A stretch of 64,000 bases of DNA from Tenacibaculum sp. MAR_2010_89 (GCF_900105985.1 NZ_FNUB01000005.1:2852001-2916000); one strand, 5' to 3'. Shown: positions 49,617-59,900, counted from the first letter of the stretch. The notes: generated by a model from the letters alone, not told the origin. Numbers and translations: made by a program.

Positions 49617-50671
49617 AAACTGCTATTGATATATTTAGTGGTGCTGGAGGCCTAAGTATTGGGGCTGAGATGGCAGGAATCCAAATTCATACTGCTATTG
49701 AAAATAATAAACATGCTGCTGAAACTTTTAAACATAACCATCCTAGCACTAAAGTTATTTGTAATGATATAACTAAGGTTAAATCTAAAGAACTACCAAA
49801 AAATCCATTTATCCTTTTTGGAGGTCCTCCATGTCAAGGATTTTCTATATCTAATACTAAAACTAGAAATACTGACAATAAGAATAATTCACTGTTTTTT
49901 GAGTTTATTAGACTAGTTGATGAAACTAAACCAAAATGGTTTGTTTTTGAAAATGTTGAAGGGTTTACATCTTTTAATAATGGTAAAGTTTTAAAAGAAC
50001 TTGAAAGTAAATTCAATTCTTTAGGTTATAAAGTAGAACATAAAGTTTTAACTGCTTCGGATTATGGTGTCCCCCAAAATAGAAATAGATTTTTTATGGT
50101 AGGGAATAATCAAGGAATTACTTATGATTTTCCTGAAAAAGCACAAAAAAGAGTAACTGTAAAGCAAGCTATAAGTGATTTACCAAAACTCACTAATGGA
50201 GATAATATAGATAAACTACCATATAAAAAAGGTAGATGTAGTAATTATGCTAAACTAATGAGGACTAATTCGAAAGAGTCTAGTCAAAATCATTTATCAA
50301 GAAATAGAGAGTACGTAATAGAAAGGTACAAACACATATCTATAGGTGAAAACTGGAAAGCTATTCCTCCAGAGTTAATGGAGAATTATTCAAACACATC
50401 AAATTGTCATAGTGGTATATATAGAAGACTCCATCCTGAAAAGCCTTCAGTTGTAATAGCTAATTATAGAAAGAATATGTTAATTCATCCTTATCAAAAT
50501 AGAGGTTTATCTATTAGGGAAGCTGCTAGAATTCAAAGTTTTCCTGATGATTTTATTTTCAAAGGAAGTTTATCCCATATTCAACAACAAATTGGAAATG
50601 CTGTGCCTCCATTATTGGCTAAAGCTATTTTTGATAAAATTATTAAGGTAGACAATGAGTACAAAAAATAA
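49613..50671 (+). CDS. DNA (cytosine-5) methyltransferase
   Basis: 352 residues. All key C5-MTase motifs: I DIFSGAGGLSIG (6-17), IV GGPPCQGFS with catalytic C74, VI FENVEGF (112-118), VIII QNRNR (155-159), then a target recognition region (about 185-270, with KKGRCSNYAKLMR and SIGENWKAIPPEL), IX REAARIQSFPDDFIF and X QQIGNAVPP. It methylates C at C5 in an unknown site. Normal length for a solitary or type II enzyme. It overlaps the controller gene (4 bp) and the next gene (17 bp). No intact restriction endonuclease is next to it, only the dead one upstream. Confidence 0.93.
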   Translation: MKTAIDIFSGAGGLSIGAEMAGIQIHTAIENNKHAAETFKHNHPSTKVICNDITKVKSKELPKNPFILFGGPPCQGFSISNTKTRNTDNKNNSLFFEFIRLVDETKPKWFVFENVEGFTSFNNGKVLKELESKFNSLGYKVEHKVLTASDYGVPQNRNRFFMVGNNQGITYDFPEKAQKRVTVKQAISDLPKLTNGDNIDKLPYKKGRCSNYAKLMRTNSKESSQNHLSRNREYVIERYKHISIGENWKAIPPELMENYSNTSNCHSGIYRRLHPEKPSVVIANYRKNMLIHPYQNRGLSIREAARIQSFPDDFIFKGSLSHIQQQIGNAVPPLLAKAIFDKIIKVDNEYKK

Positions 50672-52781
50672 GAATACAATCAATTTTAACTTTGATATAA
50701 GTGCTTATAGATTACTAGGAAGAGAACTTATTACTGATAGAATAACAGCTTTATTTGAAATAGTAAAAAACTCTTACGATGCTAATGCTGATAATGTAAC
50801 TATTAGTTTTGAGAACTTGATTCCTTATTCTAATACTAATTCTAAAATCATAATTAAAGATGATGGAATTGGAATGTCTTTAAGAGATTTAAAGAATAAA
50901 TGGATGGTTATAGGTACCAGCGATAAAAGAAGAGAAAGAACTTCTCCTTCTCCTTATAATAGAAAAGTTGTTGGAAAAAAAGGAATAGGAAGATTTGCTG
51001 TCGATTTATTAGGTTCTAAATTAACTTTAAAAACTAAACAAGAAGGAAGTGATAAATGGATTTATTTAGAAACAGATTGGTCTAAATATGTTGAAATAGA
51101 AAACCAACAACTACTATTACCTTTTGAAGATAAAAAAGACTATTTTACTGATATTGAAAATAAATACTGGTTTGAAGATGCTAAAAAAGAGGAATATGGT
51201 ACAACTCTTAAAATTGAAAGAATACAGGAATGGACTAATTATGATATTGAGCGTTCATATAATGAATTAACTAAACTAGTATCTCCAAACTTTAAAATAC
51301 CTCCAAGGTATCCTTTTAATATTAAAATAAAATCTCCTTTTGAAAACTTTATTGATGTTAAAATAAAACCAAATGACGTTAAAGAACAATCTACTATTTC
51401 TATTGAATTATCATATGATGAGAAATCAAATACGCAACAAGTAATAAGAAATAATAATGGAGTTTTAGAAAAAATTAATGTGCCAAAAAAGAGTTTTGGT
51501 CTTGTAGATTTTACTTTTCATTATTTTGATTTAAAGGCTAAAAAAAATATTAAAAAGAATTCTACTGCAGATATTGATGGTATCAAAATTTATAGAGACG
51601 GAATTATTACTACTCCATTTGCTGAGTATGAAGATAAAGTCACTAAACAGAAGGATATAATTGGTATAGATAAAAGAAGATACTCTGGTTTTTTTGATAA
51701 AATTAGTAGTAGAGATTTATTAGGCTTTGTAGAACTTAAAGATGAAAAAAATCCTGATATAATTGAAGCTACAAATCGCCAAGGTTTTATTGAAAATAAT
51801 GAATGGAGAGATTTAAAGGTTTTTATTATAGAACAAATTGAACAAGTAGAATTATCATTTAAAGACCAAAGAAATAAAGCTTCTGAAAAAACAAAATCCG
51901 AATTAGGCAATGCAAATAACTCTCTTAAAAACTTAAAAACATTAGTAAGTAATATAAAAAAAGAGGCTTCTCCAGTAGTAAAAGAACAATTAAAAACAGT
52001 TCAAATTGAATTGGGTAAATTACAAGGAACCGTTAGTAAAAGCATTAAAGACTATGTTCGTTTGGAAGAAGAAACTAAACAAAAAGAAAATTTATATTCT
52101 TCTTTAGTTTCATTACAAACCTATGCAGCAATGTTTTCTCATATGACAAAACATACTATTGGACATGTCATTAGACAAGCCGAATATTTTAGCAAATATT
52201 ACCCTGACACTAGTAAAGACAGTAGATTTATGAGTATCTCAGGAAACATTTTTGAAGAATTTATTACTTTAAGAGATGGTGTTGATTTTATGCTGAAGTA
52301 TGCAAAATCTGACACTGATGTAGAAGAAATTGATTTGAAAGATTTATTAGAAATTTTATTCAATAAAATATATAAAGATGTCTTTTTTCAAGAGAAAATT
52401 AAAATCCAATTAGATATTAAAAAGTCTATTATTCTAAATTACAATAGAAAAGCTATAGAAGATGTTTTTGATAACCTGATTAGTAATTCAATTAAAGCTC
52501 TAAAACATGAGGAGAATAAAAAAATAAAATGTAGTTCTGAAATACAAAAGGATAAACTAATCATTTATTTTTCAGATAATGGGATTGGTATAAATGAAGA
52601 AGACAAATATAAAATTTTTGACATATTTTTTACAAAGACATTTGATGATGGAGGGTCTGGCTTAGGGTTATACATGGTAAAAACTCGAATAGAATCTATG
52701 AAAGGTGATATTGAATTAATTGATAATGAATTTAAACCAACAGGAGCAACTTTTAAAATTGAATTACCGTTTAAGAAATAA
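50655..52781 (+). CDS. Double-GHKL ATPase: MutL/MORC/Hsp90-like N-terminus plus histidine-kinase-like C-terminus
   Basis: 708 residues. N-terminal GHKL ATPase: N-box FEIVKNSYDANAD (34-46), G1 DDGIGM (69-74), G2 GKKGIGRF (107-114), followed by a transducer-like beta domain to about 380. A coiled coil at about 390-480 follows. Around residue 494 is FSHMTKHTIGH, which could serve as a histidine-kinase H-box. The C-terminal HATPase_c shows NLISNSIKAL (about 605), SDNGIGI (about 640) and GSGLGLYM (about 667). MutL/MORC-type GHKL proteins are known from restriction-modification neighbourhoods; here a second, kinase-type GHKL domain and a receiver gene 9 bp downstream suggest phosphorelay. No membrane helix or signal, so a cytosolic sensor. 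Confidence 0.82.
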   Translation: MSTKNKNTINFNFDISAYRLLGRELITDRITALFEIVKNSYDANADNVTISFENLIPYSNTNSKIIIKDDGIGMSLRDLKNKWMVIGTSDKRRERTSPSPYNRKVVGKKGIGRFAVDLLGSKLTLKTKQEGSDKWIYLETDWSKYVEIENQQLLLPFEDKKDYFTDIENKYWFEDAKKEEYGTTLKIERIQEWTNYDIERSYNELTKLVSPNFKIPPRYPFNIKIKSPFENFIDVKIKPNDVKEQSTISIELSYDEKSNTQQVIRNNNGVLEKINVPKKSFGLVDFTFHYFDLKAKKNIKKNSTADIDGIKIYRDGIITTPFAEYEDKVTKQKDIIGIDKRRYSGFFDKISSRDLLGFVELKDEKNPDIIEATNRQGFIENNEWRDLKVFIIEQIEQVELSFKDQRNKASEKTKSELGNANNSLKNLKTLVSNIKKEASPVVKEQLKTVQIELGKLQGTVSKSIKDYVRLEEETKQKENLYSSLVSLQTYAAMFSHMTKHTIGHVIRQAEYFSKYYPDTSKDSRFMSISGNIFEEFITLRDGVDFMLKYAKSDTDVEEIDLKDLLEILFNKIYKDVFFQEKIKIQLDIKKSIILNYNRKAIEDVFDNLISNSIKALKHEENKKIKCSSEIQKDKLIIYFSDNGIGINEEDKYKIFDIFFTKTFDDGGSGLGLYMVKTRIESMKGDIELIDNEFKPTGATFKIELPFKK

Positions 52782-52790
52782 AATTTAAAA

Positions 52791-53396
52791 ATGAATATAG
52801 AAATTGTTATTATCGATGATAGTATAAAAATAAACGATGATCCGTTAAAATGGGAATTAGAAGATAAATTCGGAGAAAAAAACGTGCACTTTTTTACCTC
52901 TTCTATTGATGGATTAAAATATATCAATGATAGTTTACTTAAGAATATTATAGTTTTATTGGACATACAGTTTCCAAAGGGAGAAAAAGATGGGCATCAA
53001 ATTTTAGAAGAAATTTCTTCTATTTCAAAATTAATTCCTGTTATTTTATGGAGTGGTGTAGATGAAAACGATGAACATTTTTCCGATTTTATAAATAACC
53101 ATGCTTTTGGTTTTCTCACAAAAGGAGTTTCTATTGCAGAAGCTATGCCGATGATAGACCGAGCTGTTATTTCAATTGAAACTAGTGTCGATAATGCTAT
53201 TGAAGATTGGATTGTTAATAATGAAGAAGATAAAGATAAAACTATATATATAACATCTGAAGGCGATAAGCTATCTCTTAATGATATATTGAAAGAAATA
53301 AGATTACAATCTAACATAGGAAAAGAGTTTTCTTTAAAATTGAATAAGCTTACTATAAATTTATTATTAAGAAATAAAGAGAAGCTAGATGACTAA
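52791..53396 (+). CDS. Response-regulator-like receiver protein with C-terminal helical extension
   Basis: 201 residues. Receiver domain (about 1-125) with the acidic pair D9-D10 (VIIDDS), phosphoacceptor D58 (VLLDIQFP), S88 (ILWSG) and K111 (FGFLTKG), so it looks able to accept phosphate. The remaining 75 residues (DNAIEDWIVNNEEDK, SLNDILKEIRLQSNIGKEFS) are helical and not a known DNA-binding output domain, so the output may be protein-protein contact. It overlaps the next gene by 8 bp (ATGACTAA). Likely phosphorylated by the GHKL kinase encoded just upstream. Confidence 0.83.
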   Translation: MNIEIVIIDDSIKINDDPLKWELEDKFGEKNVHFFTSSIDGLKYINDSLLKNIIVLLDIQFPKGEKDGHQILEEISSISKLIPVILWSGVDENDEHFSDFINNHAFGFLTKGVSIAEAMPMIDRAVISIETSVDNAIEDWIVNNEEDKDKTIYITSEGDKLSLNDILKEIRLQSNIGKEFSLKLNKLTINLLLRNKEKLDD

Positions 53397-54003
53397 CAGT
53401 ATTTTTGCATTTGATACCTCTGACCTAACTCTAGGTGAATTTTTTAGAAGTTGTAAATTAGATTTAGAAGCTTTTTTTCAAAATAACAATAACACTAGTA
53501 TTAGGTATATACATGGAAACCAACTTAATGATTTAAATATTTCTATAGTATTAGAAAATATGACCTCTTTTATTTTTGGTGCTTATTCACATGGTTCTGA
53601 AAATTCTTTAGTTGTTTCTGCCACAACTCCGTATATTTCAACGGAATTAAACAATGAAGCCTTTGAGAATGCCTTTTTTTATACTTGGTCATGTAGTAGC
53701 GGTAAAGTGTTAGGTAAAAGTTTAATTGACAATAAATGCGCTTGTTTTATTGGTTATAAGGATATAATAAGTATTTGGTCTACTCATCAAAAACCTTTTG
53801 TTGAAACAGCTACACTTGGTCTTAAACTTTTTATAGAAAACGTTTCAACACATAATATTCCATCATTAATAAAAGAAAAATATAATGATGAAATCGATGA
53901 AATTTACAAAAAAAATTTTATGATTGCATCCATTTTAATGGATAATAGAGACGCTCTCGTTATTCATGGTATAGATATGACTATATCAGATTTAAATAAT
54001 TAA
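53389..54003 (+). CDS. Caspase/CHAT-like cysteine protease candidate (effector)
   Basis: 204 residues. A strand ending in IFGAYSHGS (H68) is followed 34 residues later by FYTWSCSSGKVLGKSLID (C102) and CACFIGYKD, which is the His-Gly then Cys-Ser-Gly order of the caspase-haemoglobinase fold (CHAT, gingipain-like). No signal peptide, so an internal protease. The gene overlaps the receiver gene by 8 bp and is last in the operon before a strong hairpin, a place where toxic effectors are often found. The match is by motif order only, and the fold is not certain; a substrate cannot be named. Confidence 0.6.
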   Translation: MTNSIFAFDTSDLTLGEFFRSCKLDLEAFFQNNNNTSIRYIHGNQLNDLNISIVLENMTSFIFGAYSHGSENSLVVSATTPYISTELNNEAFENAFFYTWSCSSGKVLGKSLIDNKCACFIGYKDIISIWSTHQKPFVETATLGLKLFIENVSTHNIPSLIKEKYNDEIDEIYKKNFMIASILMDNRDALVIHGIDMTISDLNN

Positions 54004-54034
54004 ATAACTACACCTATTTTCCACCTCATAAACG

Positions 54035-54084
54035 CCCAAGTACTTATTTTACTTGGGTTTTTACTTTCTGAACCGGAAAGTAAA
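54035..54084 (+). terminator. Double hairpin terminator after the defence-like operon
   Basis: CCCAAGT/ACTTGGG (54035-54041, 54051-54057) followed by T5, then a second stem TTTACTTTC/GAAAGTAAA (54060-54068, 54076-54084). Confidence 0.75.
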
Positions 54085-54138
54085 TTTTATAACATATTTC
54101 ATCAATTAGCAAGAACTATAAAATAAATAATAAACAAA

Positions 54139-54164
54139 AAAAGACAGCTTTCTTACTGTCTTTT
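54139..54164 (-). terminator. Terminator after small minus-strand gene
   Basis: AAAAGACAG (54139-54147) and CTGTCTTTT (54156-54164) pair, giving a T run on the minus strand. Confidence 0.7.
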
Positions 54165-54208
54165 CTTCATTTAAACTAAATCCCCATTCAGTTTATCTAT
54201 TCTCTTAT

Positions 54209-54376
54209 TTAATCCCATCCTGGAGCTTCAGGGCTCTGAGCTTGAGCTTTTTTGGGGTTTAAAAGAATATAAGTTCCTAAGGCTGTTAATGCTGTGTATT
54301 TACCATATTTTCCTATTTTTTTTAAAGCTTCCTTTCTTGTAATTTCTTCTGCTTTATTACTTAAATCTCTTTTCAT
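54209..54376 (-). CDS. Small protein (55 residues) downstream of T9SS protein
   Basis: ATG at 54376, stop at 54209. Basic N-terminus (KAEEITRKEALKKIGKYGKY), then a hydrophobic run (TALTALGTYILLN) and an AQAQSPEAPGW end, so it looks like a short signal-anchored or exported peptide. It starts 14 bp after the stop of the 748-residue T9SS protein and is followed by a terminator, so it belongs to that transcript. Similar short ORFs after secreted proteins occur in flavobacteria; function unknown. Confidence 0.65.
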   Translation of the reverse strand: MKRDLSNKAEEITRKEALKKIGKYGKYTALTALGTYILLNPKKAQAQSPEAPGWD

Positions 54377-54390
54377 CTTTCTTAAGGGAA

Positions 54391-56637
54391 TTATTTAATT
54401 ATGATTTTTTGAGTTTTCTTTCCTAATTCAGAGTTCACCTCAACAACATAAACTCCTATTTGTAATGATGGAAGAGCTATTGAATTGTTACCCAAACCTT
54501 TTACACTTTCATTTAGTAATAAAACTCCATTAACAGTATATAAATTAACCTCAAATTCTTCATCCGAAATTCCATTAACTATTAATGTATTCTTAGATTC
54601 TGTATAAATTTTAACATCATCAATATTTGTATTTACTGTTTCTATTTTACTTTGTTGGGTGTGTAAATAAAAACGACCTACTCCATTTAGTTTTTCTTTA
54701 ATAACTATCGTATAAATATCATTTTTTGAAGTATCTAATTTTGTAAAAGTCTTTAACTCTCTATCTTCTATAAAAACTTCAAGTCCTTGTGGTAAACCTT
54801 GAGTTTTGATAGTAAAACTTACCTCTTCTTCTGATGATATCTTTAAACCTATTGGCAAAATTGTTGTCTCAATACTTTCAATTGGCAAACATTGAATTGT
54901 AAAATCATCACCCTCTTCATTGTTCAATAATCTTGTATATACATCAAAGTTTGATCTAGAATAGTTTCCTAAATCATATCCTGGATCTAATCCTAAAGTA
55001 GCATTCTTAAGATATTTGATATTCGTATCTATTGTTGTACTTTTTGAAGTTACCAATAATTGAATACTTGGTCGAATAGTTTTTTCTCCTCTAGCAAAAA
55101 TTCCACCTGTGGCAGGCTGAATTTTTCTTTGTGATTGATTAAAAATTATATCAGTTACTCCTGTAGTTGTCTTCACAAAAAAACCTTGCCCAGGTGCTAA
55201 AGAAGCCTCTGAACTGGCTAATGATTTACCTACATATTTAGACTGAGCGTTATCCCAAACGTATACACCTACATTTACTGGATCAAACTTACTTAGATTA
55301 CTATTTATAAAGTTTGTTCCTCCATTTTCATTAATTGGTAAAAAAGCTGTGTAGGGATTTCCAACAGCATTCCATTCTGAAACTGTTACTGATTTTGTTA
55401 CATCTGACTTTTCTATTGTTCCTTTAAAAATTACAGTTCCATTTGCTGCTCTTGAAATAGCATACGACTTCCCTTTTTCAAAAGTTTCACTTGGATTAGC
55501 GGCTAAATAATCAACATCATAATATACCCATTTAGATCCTGTAACTTTACTGTCATCATAATAAGAAATTGCATACCTGTTTGGAGTTGTTGAAGTATTT
55601 ATACGGATAGCATTTTCTGAATTCTCAGCAAACTCCTTTATACTTTGACCATGAACAGGTGCAGAAATTATACTCCATGCATTTGCTAGCAAGCCTCCTC
55701 GCTTATAAACTACTTCACCATTTGTTGTTCCTTTTACTAATAAACTTGAACTATTACTTGCTGTAGATAACATAGTAAATACACCATTATTTACTAAATT
55801 TCCTTCAATAGTTACTGAGCCATTTTCAGAAATATCAAACGATGAAAGTGATTCTACTGTTAAGTCATTTATCTGCACAGAAGAATTTACTTCAGGAGTA
55901 TTAACTACATTAGGAATAATAATATCATTTGTAATTGTTGGCACAGTTCCACTATCCCAATTACTATTATTTAACCATGAAATACTGGTGTCTCCATCCC
56001 ACACTATTTCATCTATTCTTGAGGCTCCTATTGAGTTGAAAGTAGCCCCTAACAATTGAGTTCCTTCATAGTCTACGCAATTTGCTCCATCAAATGGACC
56101 ACTTGATGCTGATCCACAAGCTGTATAAAACAAATTTGTTGATTGACTTATTCCTGTTTCAAAACTAACCATCGGGTCTTCATTTATATTTACATATTTT
56201 ATTTTAATATGAAATAGCTTTGTAGGTATGGAAGTAACGTTATTAGTTACAAAAGTACTTGAAGAAAAAGTTTGTACAAATGAAACTGAAACTCTAGAGC
56301 TAATATTATCAATTACTATAAAATCTGAATAAATCTTCGCACTACTAACAGCATCTACTCCTTGTCCACAAATATAACCTTCAGTATTTAAAGCTGTAAT
56401 TTCTACTCGATTATTTGCTTTTACATTATTTCCGAAGGCTGTAGTATTATAATTAAAGTAAATTTGACCTTTACCTAATTTAAAATCAACTGTTGATGAT
56501 ATATAAACATCTGCTTCATAATAATCATACGTTCCATCATTAGTATTTTGTGCATTAACAAATGTAAAACTTAAATCTTGTCCTAACATTATTGTATTTA
56601 TAAACAATAGTATTATTAATGGTAATTTTTTTTTCAT
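54391..56637 (-). CDS. Secreted beta-rich T9SS cargo protein
   Basis: 748 residues, signal peptide ending near IMLGQ. An N-terminal beta-sandwich (about 20-190; LSFTFVNAQNTNDGTYDYYE, cohesin-like) is followed by a repeat-poor linker, a domain beginning WDGDTSISWLNNSNWDSGTVPTI with short beta-helix strands (about 205-290), a large beta domain (about 300-540), and a C-terminal type A T9SS sorting domain (about 80 residues, DDVKIYTESKNTLIVNGISD to KKTQKIIIK). It is delivered across the outer membrane and attached or released. Probably adhesive or structural; no enzyme motif seen. Confidence 0.82.
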   Translation of the reverse strand: MKKKLPLIILLFINTIMLGQDLSFTFVNAQNTNDGTYDYYEADVYISSTVDFKLGKGQIYFNYNTTAFGNNVKANNRVEITALNTEGYICGQGVDAVSSAKIYSDFIVIDNISSRVSVSFVQTFSSSTFVTNNVTSIPTKLFHIKIKYVNINEDPMVSFETGISQSTNLFYTACGSASSGPFDGANCVDYEGTQLLGATFNSIGASRIDEIVWDGDTSISWLNNSNWDSGTVPTITNDIIIPNVVNTPEVNSSVQINDLTVESLSSFDISENGSVTIEGNLVNNGVFTMLSTASNSSSLLVKGTTNGEVVYKRGGLLANAWSIISAPVHGQSIKEFAENSENAIRINTSTTPNRYAISYYDDSKVTGSKWVYYDVDYLAANPSETFEKGKSYAISRAANGTVIFKGTIEKSDVTKSVTVSEWNAVGNPYTAFLPINENGGTNFINSNLSKFDPVNVGVYVWDNAQSKYVGKSLASSEASLAPGQGFFVKTTTGVTDIIFNQSQRKIQPATGGIFARGEKTIRPSIQLLVTSKSTTIDTNIKYLKNATLGLDPGYDLGNYSRSNFDVYTRLLNNEEGDDFTIQCLPIESIETTILPIGLKISSEEEVSFTIKTQGLPQGLEVFIEDRELKTFTKLDTSKNDIYTIVIKEKLNGVGRFYLHTQQSKIETVNTNIDDVKIYTESKNTLIVNGISDEEFEVNLYTVNGVLLLNESVKGLGNNSIALPSLQIGVYVVEVNSELGKKTQKIIIK

Positions 56638-56758
56638 TTTATAATTCTTTATTTTTTATTACAATTAAGCAATCAAATACTCTCTACTTCCCTTAAAATT
56701 ATGGCTAATCTTAATATTTTCAAGAGTATGAGATTACTTAGGGGAATTTTTATTGATA

Positions 56759-56929
56759 TTAAATTTTTTGAATATTTACAATACGCATCGTTATTCCATT
56801 AAATGTTTTTTCCATTTTTATTTTGGTTAACCAAAACAAATTTCCACGATGGTAAATAGGTAGGTATAAAAACTTATTTATCTCTTTTCGTACCTTGAAT
56901 CTCTTGTTTTTCTTTAAAAATAATTTCAT
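56759..56929 (-). CDS. Possible small basic protein downstream of LRR giant
   Basis: 56 codons from ATG 56929 to TAA 56759, starting 10 bp after the stop of the leucine-rich giant. Very basic N-terminus (MKLFLKKNKRFKVRKEINKF) and no export signal. It could be a translated tail gene or chance. The rest of the 302-bp gap (56638-56758) shows nothing I can support. Confidence 0.35.
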   Translation of the reverse strand: MKLFLKKNKRFKVRKEINKFLYLPIYHRGNLFWLTKIKMEKTFNGITMRIVNIQKI

Positions 56930-56939
56930 CTGACTTGTT

Positions 56940-59900
56940 TTAAAATTGTTGACCTTTTCCTACGTTTTTATTTATAATATTATCAACATCTGTAGTTTGT
57001 ACCTGACTATTCATATCCATATCAGCTTTATGATATCCTGAAGACCCTAAAATTGAAATTACATTACTTGCATCAATCGTTTGTATTTGACCATTACTAT
57101 CATAATCTCCTGATGGTATTGCATAAATGCCTTCATCCATACTTATTAAAGCATTTGTTCCTCCAGAAACTGTAGTTGTTGTGCTACTAAAGTTTATGTT
57201 GGTTATTGTTGTAGATAAGCTAACAACTGAAGCACTTTGAATAGCTAAGTGATTACGATGATTTATTACAATATAATAATCGCCTTCGGTTTGTTCAAAT
57301 AATACATTTGAAACGCCATCTATAGTTACAATATCTCCATCTCGTTGTAATAATGCAGATTGTTGATCTATAATAATACTTGTATCTGTAGCATCTCTTA
57401 ATTCAACCCAAATCCAATCTACTATGGCGTTTTCTCCTGTAACATCAAAGACAGTACTTTCACAGGTTAATGCATCTGAATACGGACTCGTGGTTGGTAT
57501 TAAATCTGAAATTCTTAAATCATCGCGCATTAAAGTTTCTTCTCCTAAATTTGCATCTGTAAAGGCACCTTGTAAATAGGCATTTGCGGCTAATAATAAA
57601 GTAGCACTACATGATACTTCGTTAAAACTTGCCGAATCACCTTTTCCTAAACTCCAATAGGTATCACTATACGTTTGACTATCTACTAGAATACATGTTA
57701 ATTCAGAATTATTTCTGGCATTAAGTACAGTAATATCAGCATTAGTACCATTTTTAACATTTAAACTGGTTAATGCATTATTAGATACTTCTATAAATGT
57801 TAATGCTATATTTAAACTAAAATCTAAACTCGTTATGGAATTATTTTGACATTGTATGCTTTCAAGGTTTACATTATTACCAAGATCTAAAGCTGTTAGA
57901 TTATTATTATAAATCGTTAAGATTTTTAATACTCTATTATTACTAAAATCAACAGTTGTTAATCCACTATTATTTGCAAAAACCTCTTCTAAAGCTACAT
58001 TATTTGTTACATTAAATGATGTTAGATTTGTATTATCTGACACATCTAACACTTTTAAATTAAGATTACTACTTAAATCTAATGTGGATAGTGAATTGTT
58101 AGACACATATAATTTTTCTATGGCTGTAAAATCTTCAATTCCTGTTAAATTGCTAATCGATTGTCCATGAAAACTTATTGATATAATAGTTTCAATAAGT
58201 GCTGTAGGTACTTGTCCGTCATTATTAATATCATCAAAACCTAAACTATATAACCTTGCTTCAAAATTAGCATCTGGTATGGCTGTATAACGGCAATAAG
58301 TATCTGAAAATACTGTAGTATCGTCTTTTGCCCATGTGGTATAATCATTGGTTAAATCATCTACCAAAATACAGGTTAAATCTGCGTTTCCTGTTGCATC
58401 AAAACTAGTTATACTTGTATTGCTACCATTTTTAATATTTAAACTTTCTAAATTACTATTATTAACCTCAAGTAATTTTAGCCCTATATTTTTAGAAAGA
58501 TTTAAACTCGTTAAGTTAGTTTTGTAACAATATAATTGTTCTAATAATAGATTTTTTGACAAGTCTAGCGTTGTAATATCTGTATCAAAACATATTAACC
58601 TTTTTAATAACGTATTATTGGTCACGTCTAAAGATGTAATATCTGTACCTCTACAATTTAACTCTGTTAACTGTGTATTATTCGTTAAATTTAAACTTGT
58701 TATTGAATTTGCAGTACATTGTAATGCTACTAGATTTACATTATTACTAACATCTAAAACAGCTATATTGTTTAAGTTACAATTAAAAGTTTCTAAAGCA
58801 GTAAAATCTGCTATTCCTGTTACATCAGTAATTCCTTGATTTTTTATATCTAAACTAGTAACCACTTCAATTAATACTGTTGGTACTTGTCCGTCTCCAT
58901 TAACATCGTCAAAACCTAAAGCTTCTAAACGCGCTTCAAAATTGGCATCTGGTATAGCCGTATAACGGCAATAGGTATCTGAAAAAGATGTTGTAGTGTC
59001 CTTAGTCCATAAACTATAATCGTTATTGGTTAAATCATCAACTAAAACACATGTTAAGTTCTCATTATTAGCTGCTTTAAACGAAGTTATATTGGTATTA
59101 TTTCCGTTTCTAACATCTAGGTAACTTAAGTTGCTATTATTCTGACATGAGAATATTGTTAATGCAGTATTATTACTCAAATCTAAACTTGAGATTTCAT
59201 TCTCATCAATATATAAGGTTTGTAATAACAAATTATTGGTAACATCTAAACTTGTTAGATTATTTGCTAAAAGATCTAAACTTATCAACTGAGTGTTTAG
59301 TGAAACATCTAAAACCGTTAATTTATTTCCGTATACAAGTAAACTTTGTAAACTAGTATTGTTTGAAATATCTAAGCTTGTTAATCCGCAATTAAATGCA
59401 CTCAGTGATAATAGATTTGTATTGTTAGAAAGGTCTACAGAAGTAAGTGAAGCATTGTTAGCACTAACTAAAACTTCTAAAGCTTCAAAATCTTCTAAAC
59501 CTGTTAAATTCGCTATATCTTGGTTTGAAACATTTAAGTTGGTTACTCCTTCAATGAATCGTGTTGGTACTTTTCCGTCTCCAGAAATATCATCATATCC
59601 TAAGGCTTCTAAACGTGCTTCAAAATTAGCATCTGGTATTAATGTATAATTACAATCTGTATCACTAAAGTTTACATCACCATCTATCAATAACCAATTG
59701 ATTACTGAATACTCTGCATCATCTACTAAAACACAACCTAAATCTTCATTCCCTACTAACTGAAAGTTTGTACCACCTGTATTGTTTGTATTAGCTCCAT
59801 TTTGAAGGTTTAAAGAACTTAAATTATTATTGTTTGCTCTAAAGGAAGTTAATGCTGGATTATTACTTAAATCTAATGTAGTAAAGTCATTATCATTTCC

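Noticed and set aside
49401..54003. Reading the operon as a plain type II restriction-modification system
   Set aside because: No intact restriction endonuclease is encoded; the only nuclease-like frame (48791-49189) has two internal stops, and the other genes are a kinase-type ATPase, a receiver and a protease candidate.
54035..54084. Possible attachment site at the end of the defence-like operon
   Set aside because: The inverted sequences are hairpin terminators with T runs, and no direct repeat of them was found near the end of mnmE.
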